In this document: positions 1 to 4,529 of the stretch, one piece after another
Layout of the letters: each line of letters begins with the position of its first letter
Numbering within the stretch: position 1 is the stretch's first letter
From: Comamonadaceae bacterium
GTDB taxonomy: Bacteria > Pseudomonadota > Gammaproteobacteria > Burkholderiales > Burkholderiaceae_C
Length of the DNA stretch: 5,060 nucleotides
Reading direction: 5' to 3'
Assembly: GCA_947458305.1 (NCBI GenBank)
Contig: CANGZO010000172.1
Span: 1-5,060 of the forward strand
The notes under the pieces: model-generated
Databases searched by the model: none
Told to the model about the DNA's origin: nothing
Seen by the model: only the letters and a program-made list of their open reading frames with translations
Position numbers and translations under genes: made by a program

Positions 1-666
1 AAGTGCATTGCGCGGGCTGTGGCATGCGGCGCAATGGCCCAAGCCTTGCACCAAGTAGGCGCCCCGGTTCCATTCAGCGCTTTCCGCTTTGTTTTCTTTG
101 AAAGGGCTGGGCTCAAAAAACAGGCTGCGCCAAACGGCCAATGCGGGCTGGGTGCCAAAAGGCCATGTCAAGGTGTGGGCGGGCTGGGCCTGAATCACCG
201 GCGCGAGGGTGTTCAACCACGCAAAAATCGCGTCGCTGTCCTCCCGGGTGACCACGCTGGTGTGGTTGTACGGAAAAGCCGGGGTCAACAAGCGAGCGTC
301 CGCAGACCGGCCCCGGTGCATGGCCAGCCAAAAGTCTTGCGGGGTCCAGCGGCCCAAGCCGGTGGTGGGGTCGGGCGTGAGGTTGCTGCTGTACACCCCG
401 CCAAAGGGCGTGTCGATGCGGCGACCGCCTGCCAAAGGTGCGCCGCCCCGGGTGGTGTGGCAGGCCATGCAGTTGCCCGCCAATGCCAGGTAGCGGCCTT
501 GTTCAATTTGGGCTTCGGTGGCCTTGACCGCAGCACCAGAAGCGGGTTTGGACGGCGCCAGCAAATCGCCCCAGTTGTCCCATGCCACAGCGATGACCAT
601 CACCAGCAGGCTGATCAAGCTGACCCAAGCTGCGCGCCGAAGAGGGTGCATGCCGGGGCGGTTCAT
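1..666 (-). CDS. Membrane-anchored or exported multiheme cytochrome c, ADH cytochrome-subunit type (partial, 3' end outside window)
   Basis: The frame is open for 222 codons from ATG at 666 down to position 1, so the C-terminus is missing. Seen: basic N-terminus, hydrophobic segment at about residues 13-28 ending AVA (anchor or cleavable signal), heme site CMACH at 66-70 and a second, CAACH, at 212-216. Between them lie family-typical blocks: TPFGGVYSSNLTPDP (86-100), GLGRWTPQDFW (103-113), PAFPY (129-133) and EWNRGAYLVQGLGHC (199-213). These match the cytochrome c subunits of membrane alcohol/aldehyde and molybdenum-hydroxylase dehydrogenases. Full-length members are usually about 400 residues or more with three hemes, so a third CxxCH probably lies beyond the edge. 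The inferred role is passing electrons from a periplasmic dehydrogenase to the respiratory chain; the substrate cannot be read here. The start overlaps the preceding gene's stop as ATGA, with a weak AAGG nine bases upstream, suggesting translational coupling. Confidence 0.9.
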   Translation of the reverse strand, partial: MNRPGMHPLRRAAWVSLISLLVMVIAVAWDNWGDLLAPSKPASGAAVKATEAQIEQGRYLALAGNCMACHTTRGGAPLAGGRRIDTPFGGVYSSNLTPDPTTGLGRWTPQDFWLAMHRGRSADARLLTPAFPYNHTSVVTREDSDAIFAWLNTLAPVIQAQPAHTLTWPFGTQPALAVWRSLFFEPSPFKENKAESAEWNRGAYLVQGLGHCAACHSPRNAL

Positions 667-1451
667 GGGCGGGCACCTTGGGACGATTGGGCAGGCATCT
701 TGGCCGACAGTTCGGGTGCACTGCCGCAGCGCATCGCCTCAGGCAAGGCAGGGCCTGCGGGCGGGCGCTCGGCGGGGCGGGTGTCGGCAGGCAGCGGCTG
801 GCGGGCGAGCCAACTGGACACCGCAACCAAATCACCAGCCGGCATGCGCTGGACGATTTCGGCCATGCAATCGGGCGTGTGGGCGCGGCGCTGGCGGGTT
901 TGCCAGGCGCCCAATTGGGCATTCAAATAATCCAGCGGCAAGCCCAGCAGCCCCGGCACGTTGGGCTGCACACCGGTCAGGCGCACGCCATGGCATTGGG
1001 TGCAGGCTGGCAAGCCCCGTGAGGCATCGCCTTGCGTCACCAATTGTTGACCTCTGGCCAAGCGATCGGGGGTGATGGCGTTGTGGGCTTTGGGGGCGGG
1101 GTAGGGCAGTTGCAGATCGGCAAAGTACTGCGCCATCTCGCCCAAATAGGCATCGGTCAAGGGGTCGACCAGGCGCGTCATCAACTCGTAATGCCTGCGG
1201 CCTTCGGCGAAATTGCGCAACTGGTTGTGCAGATAGCCAGCTGGTTTGCCGGCCAAACGTGGGTAATAACCGTCAGGCCCAGCGCGGCCTTGTTCGCCAT
1301 GGCAAGCGGTGCAAGCACGGGTGCGTTCGGCCATGTCGTCGGCCAATCGGCGGGGGCTTTGTGCGAGCGCGTTGCCCGTCAACAGGCTCAAAACCACCCA
1401 CAAGCTCAGTCCCCCAAACCCACTGGGGGTACGTTTCAAAATCATCCTCAT
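663..1451 (-). CDS. Diheme cytochrome c, c4/c553 type, periplasmic
   Basis: This 262-residue protein has a clear Sec signal peptide: basic start, hydrophobic core at about 13-24, cleavage likely after NALA at residue 30. Two cytochrome c domains follow in tandem. Heme sites are CTACH (47-51) and CTQCH (150-154). Candidate distal ligands are Met91 in ELMTRLVDPLTD and Met196 in CMAEIVQRMP, at the positions where c4-type cytochromes carry axial Met. The domain pattern (GRAGPDGYYPRLAGKP after heme 1, VPGLLGLPLDYL after heme 2) fits the c4/c553 group. A Pro/Ala-rich tail of about 40 residues (221-262) follows the second domain. The inferred role is soluble or loosely bound electron shuttling in the periplasm. 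It is the first gene of a pair; its TGA overlaps the next cytochrome's ATG. Start: ATG at 1451 gives the longest signal peptide, but ATG two codons later is equally possible; neither has a strong Shine-Dalgarno sequence. Confidence 0.9.
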   Translation of the reverse strand: MRMILKRTPSGFGGLSLWVVLSLLTGNALAQSPRRLADDMAERTRACTACHGEQGRAGPDGYYPRLAGKPAGYLHNQLRNFAEGRRHYELMTRLVDPLTDAYLGEMAQYFADLQLPYPAPKAHNAITPDRLARGQQLVTQGDASRGLPACTQCHGVRLTGVQPNVPGLLGLPLDYLNAQLGAWQTRQRRAHTPDCMAEIVQRMPAGDLVAVSSWLARQPLPADTRPAERPPAGPALPEAMRCGSAPELSAKMPAQSSQGARP

Positions 1452-1547
1452 GCTTTGAAGATAACCGATGCGGCGACAATGTCGGGTTTTGTACCGAATG
1501 CCCTGTGCCCCTGGTGCGTTGTTTTTTCATTTCCTCAAGTTCCAGCC
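1452..1547. promoter_or_regulatory. Divergent intergenic region between cytochrome unit and GNAT gene
   Basis: These 96 bases separate divergent start codons, so promoters for both directions must lie here or inside the neighbouring genes. I found no convincing sigma-70 pair on either strand. A TTGAAG on the plus strand (1455-1460) has no good -10 box at 17 bases, and a TATCTT on the minus strand lacks a -35 partner. A short palindrome (1474-1484) and a run of six T (1522-1527) are the only visible structures. Assignment rests on position only. Confidence 0.4.
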
Positions 1548-2066
1548 ATGTCCGATATCCAAGTCCGATTTGCCAAACTCCAAGACGCTCCCGCCGTGGC
1601 CGCCTTGCACCTGAACGCCTGCCGCATGGCGTATGCCGGGCAAGTGCCCGATGCCCATTGGGACGCCACGCCCATGCCCAAACGTGTGTCGTATTGGAAA
1701 GAGGCGATTGAGTATGGGGAGCCGCAAGTCATTGTGGCCACCCAAGGGCAAGAGATTGTGGGTTTTGTGGGTTTTGACCGTTCGCGCGACCCCAAGTCCA
1801 AAAACACCACAGGTGAGATCTGGGCGATTTATGCGGCCCCTGACCGCATTGGCCAGGGTGTGGGCCTGGCCTTGTGGGACGCTGCCCGCGAAGGCCTGGA
1901 AGACGAAGACTGCACCGAAGTGACCGTGTGGTTGCCTTTGCTGCATGAACAAACTTTGCGTTTTCATGACCTGGCCGGATTCAAACGCGAGATGAACACC
2001 GCCCGCACCGTGCCGCTTGGCGGTGTCAAGGTGGAAGAAGTTCGCCTCAAACGCAAACTGGGCTGA
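1548..2066 (+). CDS. GNAT-family N-acetyltransferase
   Basis: This 172-residue protein has the size and layout of a single-domain GNAT enzyme, which transfers acetyl from acetyl-CoA to an amine. Seen: N-terminal strand and helix IQVRFAKLQDAPAVAALHL (4-22); motif D-like strand EIVGFVGFDRS (69-79); motif A, EIWAIYAAPDRIGQGVGLAL (90-109), whose GQGVG makes the pyrophosphate loop; and motif B-like LRFHDLAGFKRE (137-148) with the usual GF. In motif A the common R/Q of RxxGxG is Ile101, and the common Tyr before the GF helix is His140. The substrate cannot be inferred. The reading frame is open upstream to 1032, but that part is antisense to the cytochrome gene. ATG at 1548 starts exactly where GNAT homology begins. 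No clear Shine-Dalgarno is visible. The DusC-like gene starts 10 bases after the stop, so co-transcription is likely. Confidence 0.85.
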   Translation: MSDIQVRFAKLQDAPAVAALHLNACRMAYAGQVPDAHWDATPMPKRVSYWKEAIEYGEPQVIVATQGQEIVGFVGFDRSRDPKSKNTTGEIWAIYAAPDRIGQGVGLALWDAAREGLEDEDCTEVTVWLPLLHEQTLRFHDLAGFKREMNTARTVPLGGVKVEEVRLKRKLG

Positions 2067-2076
2067 TCGTCAAGAC

Positions 2077-3060
2077 ATGCAAATCATGCTGGCCCCCATG
2101 GAGGGGCTGCTCGACCACACCTTGCGCGATGTGCTGACCCGGGTTGGGGGGGTGGACGTGTGTGTGTCCGAATTCATCCGGGTCACCAACACCGTGTTGC
2201 CGCGCCGTGCCTTTGTCCGTGTGGCGCCCGAGTTGTTGAACCAAAGCTGCACGGCTGCGGGGGTGCCTGTCAAGGTGCAGCTGCTGGGCTCTGACCCGAT
2301 TTGCCTGGCGGACAACGCCGCTGCCCTGGCCGAATTGGCGCCTTATGGCATTGACTTGAACTTTGGCTGCCCCGCCAAAACCGTCAACCAGCACCGGGGA
2401 GGTGCGGTGTTACTGGATGAGCCCGAGCTGGTGGGCCAAATCGTGGCGGCCGTGCGCCGGGCGGTGCCTGCGCACATTCCGGTGTCCGCCAAGATGCGGC
2501 TGGGCTACAACGACGACAGCCGCGCAGAAGACTGCGCCTTGGCCATCGAGGCGGCCGGGGCGAGTGAGTTGGTGGTGCACGCCCGTACCAAAGCCCATGG
2601 CTACCGACCTCCGGCTTATTGGGACCGGATCGCCGACTTGCGCCAGTATGTGCGATTGCCGATCGTGGCCAATGGCGAAATCTGGACCGTGGCCGATGCC
2701 TTGCGTTGCCAAGAGGTCACAGGCTGCGACCGCTTGATGATCGGTCGCGGCATGGTGACCGATCCTGGTTTGGCCTTGGCCATTGCACACCAACGCAGGA
2801 CCGGCGATGTGCTTTTGCCCGGTCAGGGCGTGGCGTGGACCACGCTGCTGGATTTGATGCAGATTTTTTGGGTGGGTGTGAGTGCGCGGGTGGCCACTCG
2901 CCACCGGGCGGGGAGGCTCAAGCAATGGCTCAATTACATGCGCCGGGTGTACCCTGCTGCGCAGCAGGCATTTGATGAGTTGCGGCTGGTGAACGACGCC
3001 CACAAGATCGATGTGTGGCTGGCACAGCAGCAGCCAAAAACCGCCAGCGCACCCGCGTAA
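2077..3060 (+). CDS. dusC: tRNA-dihydrouridine synthase, DusC-like (probably tRNA-dihydrouridine16 synthase)
   Basis: This is a 327-residue FMN/NADPH enzyme that reduces uridine to dihydrouridine in the tRNA D-loop; the DusC group acts on U16. Seen: the Dus N-terminal signature MLAPMEGLLD (4-13); the catalytic block NFGCPAKTVNQHRGGAVLL (95-113) with proton-donor Cys98; SAKMRLGY (137-144) with the flavin-contacting Lys139; VVHARTK (166-172) with His168; VANGEIW (197-203); and MIGRGMVTDP (221-230) near the FMN phosphate site. The TIM barrel ends at about 240 and a helical tRNA-binding domain follows. GRLKQWLNYMRRVYP (279-293) and the following LRLVND resemble E. coli DusC rather than DusA or DusB. 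Length is slightly above the 315 residues of the E. coli protein because of an Ala/Gln-rich tail. ATG at 2077 places the conserved APMEG at the usual distance; an in-frame upstream start at 2017 would overlap the acetyltransferase. No obvious Shine-Dalgarno is present. Confidence 0.93.
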   Translation: MQIMLAPMEGLLDHTLRDVLTRVGGVDVCVSEFIRVTNTVLPRRAFVRVAPELLNQSCTAAGVPVKVQLLGSDPICLADNAAALAELAPYGIDLNFGCPAKTVNQHRGGAVLLDEPELVGQIVAAVRRAVPAHIPVSAKMRLGYNDDSRAEDCALAIEAAGASELVVHARTKAHGYRPPAYWDRIADLRQYVRLPIVANGEIWTVADALRCQEVTGCDRLMIGRGMVTDPGLALAIAHQRRTGDVLLPGQGVAWTTLLDLMQIFWVGVSARVATRHRAGRLKQWLNYMRRVYPAAQQAFDELRLVNDAHKIDVWLAQQQPKTASAPA

Positions 3061-3071
3061 AACGGCCCGAC

Positions 3072-3087
3072 AGCCGCCATGGCGGCT
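3072..3087. terminator. Perfect 16-bp palindrome between convergent genes, candidate bidirectional terminator
   Basis: AGCCGCCATGGCGGCT is its own reverse complement and can fold as a six-bp GC-rich stem with a CATG loop. It lies 11 bases after the dusC stop and immediately after the stop of the convergent HPt gene, where a shared terminator is expected. The T tract is weak: only TTT on the plus strand before C, and a TTTT about 10 bases past the stem on the minus strand. It may therefore act mainly as a stem that stabilises 3' ends. Confidence 0.5.
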
Positions 3088-3088
3088 T

Positions 3089-3454
3089 TCACACTTGGTC
3101 TTGCAGTGCCATGTGCGCCAGTACCTCTTGGCGCAGGGCTTCGAGCTGGGGGGCCAAAAGGCTGTAGGCGGCGCTCAATTCAGCCGCCTCGGCGTGCTTG
3201 CTCATGTCTTCCACGCGCACCACGTGTTCGACCAAGCTGTCGACACAAAACACCGGCGTGAAACCTTTGAGCTGGTGCAGGATGCGGTTGGCACCATACA
3301 CATCGCCTTGGTCGAGCAGGACTTGCAGCCGGGGCAAGTCATCGCTCAGGGTCTGGTGCAGTGTTTTGAGCAAAGACATCACGCCCTGGGTGTCGCCAAT
3401 GAATTCCATGGCTCTGTCGATAGACAGAAAAACAGGCTTTGGCGTGATGCTCAT
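3089..3454 (-). CDS. Stand-alone HPt (histidine phosphotransfer) domain protein
   Basis: This 121-residue, soluble, almost all-helical protein has no signal peptide. The central motif RILHQLKGF (57-65) matches the HPt consensus HxLKG, making His60 the probable phosphorylated residue. The flanks fit the four-helix bundle: a first helix pair LLKTLHQTLSDDLPRLQVLL (28-47) before the active helix, then DSLVEHVVRVEDMSKH (72-87), where HPt domains carry the ..L...v..lE pattern, and a last helix to about 115. HPt proteins relay phosphate between receiver domains of hybrid kinases and response regulators. No kinase or receiver gene is in the window, so this is an orphan whose partners cannot be named. 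ATG at 3454 has no obvious Shine-Dalgarno; Met16 is an alternative but would cut the first helix. It lies 61 bases downstream of the Nudix gene on the same strand and converges on dusC. Confidence 0.82.
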   Translation of the reverse strand: MSITPKPVFLSIDRAMEFIGDTQGVMSLLKTLHQTLSDDLPRLQVLLDQGDVYGANRILHQLKGFTPVFCVDSLVEHVVRVEDMSKHAEAAELSAAYSLLAPQLEALRQEVLAHMALQDQV

Positions 3455-3484
3455 GGGACGTGATGGCGAAAGGTGAATAAGGCG

Positions 3485-3501
3485 CTTTGGTCAGACCAAA
3501 G
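3485..3501. promoter_or_regulatory. Perfect 17-bp inverted repeat between Nudix and HPt genes
   Basis: CTTTGGTC-A-GACCAAAG has eight-base arms around one central base, in the 61-base gap between the Nudix stop (3516) and the HPt start (3454). Read on the minus strand it is not followed by a T run, so it is a poor intrinsic terminator. The symmetry and its position 31 bases before the HPt start suit an operator for a dimeric regulator. A TTGACT on the minus strand (3518-3523) is a possible -35 with no good -10 partner. Confidence 0.45.
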
Positions 3502-3515
3502 AAGAAAGTGGCATT

Positions 3516-4394
3516 TTAGTCAAGCAAAGCGGCCAGGCCCCCTTCGGGCTCAAACCGCTTGTTTTTGAACATCAAACGGCTGGGCCCAGGAAAGGCCGCT
3601 TGGGTGACCGAGTGGCGTGGGTCGCCTGGGTAGCAGATGGTTCGGACACCCTCTTGGTCATAAGGCTCGGGCTCGATCACCGGAGGGCGTCGGTTGTGTG
3701 CCTCGGTCAGCACGCTTTGGGCGTTGGGGTGGCGGTTCAGGTGCACCAAGCTCATGATTTGGGGTGGCGCCAACTCGATCTCGCGGTTCCAGTAGCGCAA
3801 CAGCGCATCGCGGGGGGTGATCCACAGCACCTCGGTGGCCTCAAAGTTGTCGTGTTCGGCCAGCTGGTCGTCTGGCACTTGGGTCACAAAAAACCGGGTG
3901 TCAAAGCGCTTGTTGGTCACCGAGGCTTGACGCGGCGTGATCCAACGGCACCAAGGCAGCAGGGGTTCGGTGTGCAAGGCCAGTGCGTGTGCCGCAAAGG
4001 CCTCGTGCCAACTCTGGCCGCTGCGCAGGGCGTGCAGCAGGGCCTGGGCCTGTGGTTGCGCGTGCGCGGCGCAGCCCAGCAGCACCCGGCACTCTTCGTA
4101 GGCTTCGCGCATGGCGGCCACAAACAGGCCTGCGGCGCGTTCGCCCGGGATGTCGGGCTCATTGAGCCTTTGGTGCAAGGTGTCGCTGTCCTGGCTCAGG
4201 CGCTGCAGCCAAGCCGGGTTCTGGTCATCGGGGTCGAGTTTGCCGCCCGGAAACACATAAGCACCGCCCAGCACGTTCGAGGCTTGGTGCCTGCGCATCA
4301 GCAGCACCTGCAGGCCGCCCGGGCCGTCGCGCAGCATCACCACGGTGGCGGCGTCCAAAGGGGGGGCGGTCAGGATGGTGGTGTTCAGTTCCAT
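3516..4394 (-). CDS. Nudix hydrolase, NUDT19-like (possible CoA/acyl-CoA or other nucleoside-diphosphate-X pyrophosphatase)
   Basis: This 292-residue protein starts with the Nudix fold strand AATVVMLRDGPGGLQVLLMR (15-34), then VLGGAYVFPGGKLDPDD (41-57). The Nudix box is split: its glycine (FPGG, 48-51) is followed by a long insertion (about 57-86) before the metal-binding helix AAMREAYEECRVLL (93-106), with Glu97, Glu100 and Glu101 as Mg/Mn ligands. That insertion and the length near 300 are typical of the NUDT19/RP2p group; mammalian NUDT19 and the related NUDT7 hydrolyse CoA and acyl-CoA. RFDTRFFVTQVP (163-174) and a conserved C-terminal region (about 205-285) complete the family pattern. 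The usual Gly of REUxEExGU is Arg103, which may tune rather than abolish activity, since the glutamates are intact. Substrate is unproven. It reads divergently from the SDR and is followed by the HPt gene; no clear Shine-Dalgarno precedes ATG 4394. Confidence 0.87.
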   Translation of the reverse strand: MELNTTILTAPPLDAATVVMLRDGPGGLQVLLMRRHQASNVLGGAYVFPGGKLDPDDQNPAWLQRLSQDSDTLHQRLNEPDIPGERAAGLFVAAMREAYEECRVLLGCAAHAQPQAQALLHALRSGQSWHEAFAAHALALHTEPLLPWCRWITPRQASVTNKRFDTRFFVTQVPDDQLAEHDNFEATEVLWITPRDALLRYWNREIELAPPQIMSLVHLNRHPNAQSVLTEAHNRRPPVIEPEPYDQEGVRTICYPGDPRHSVTQAAFPGPSRLMFKNKRFEPEGGLAALLD

Positions 4395-4529
4395 GAGGAT
4401 GTCAATCGGGTAACAGGCTGGGCCCGGGGGCTGGTTTAAAGTCCTAGTGCAGTGGGCTACAGGGTCATTGGGGTCAGATTAGCAGATGAAACAGGTCAGC
4501 CCCGTCATTCAATGTCACAAGGAAAACAC
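4395..4529. promoter_or_regulatory. Divergent control region between Nudix and SDR genes, with GTCA repeats
   Basis: This 135-base non-coding region lies between opposite start codons. It contains five GTCA tetramers on the plus strand starting at 4464, 4473, 4495, 4504 and 4514. The first three extend to GGTCA, and the first two form a direct repeat GGGTCA-N3-GGGTCA. Spacings of 9, 22, 9 and 10 bases are close to whole helical turns, which could fit a regulator binding one DNA face. I could not place a convincing sigma-70 promoter in either direction. Regulatory function is inferred from position and repetition only. Confidence 0.4.
4519..4523 (+). promoter_or_regulatory. Ribosome binding site for the SDR gene
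   Basis: AAGGA lies six bases before ATG 4530, the best Shine-Dalgarno match in the window. It fixes the SDR start; the SDR N-terminus (cofactor motif at residue 13) agrees. Confidence 0.75.

Noticed and set aside
19..930. Long plus-strand open frame (303 codons)
   Set aside because: It is antisense to both cytochrome genes, has low-complexity Gly/Ala/Arg-rich composition with no domain, and crosses their junction. The minus strand carries clear heme motifs.
1474..1484. Short palindrome CGACA-A-TGTCG in the divergent region
   Set aside because: Arms of five bases are common by chance in GC-rich DNA, and the one-base centre cannot form a stable hairpin. It is kept only as a note.
1522..1527. 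Run of six T, possible terminator tail
   Set aside because: No GC-rich hairpin precedes it and no plus-strand gene ends upstream.
1032..1547. In-frame upstream extension of the acetyltransferase
   Set aside because: The extension is antisense to the c4-like cytochrome and the divergent promoter region. GNAT homology begins right at ATG 1548.
2017..2076. Upstream in-frame start for the DusC-like gene
   Set aside because: It would overlap the acetyltransferase by 50 bases and add residues ahead of the conserved MLAPMEG start that have no family counterpart.
4400..4405. Minus-strand TTGACA, a perfect -35 hexamer
   Set aside because: It lies only five bases before the Nudix start codon, so a matching -10 and start site would fall inside the gene; probably chance.
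3600..4439. Long plus-strand open frame (279 codons) opposite the Nudix gene
   Set aside because: It is rich in Gly, Val, His and Gln with no recognisable motif, and is the complementary-strand shadow of a gene with intact Nudix residues.
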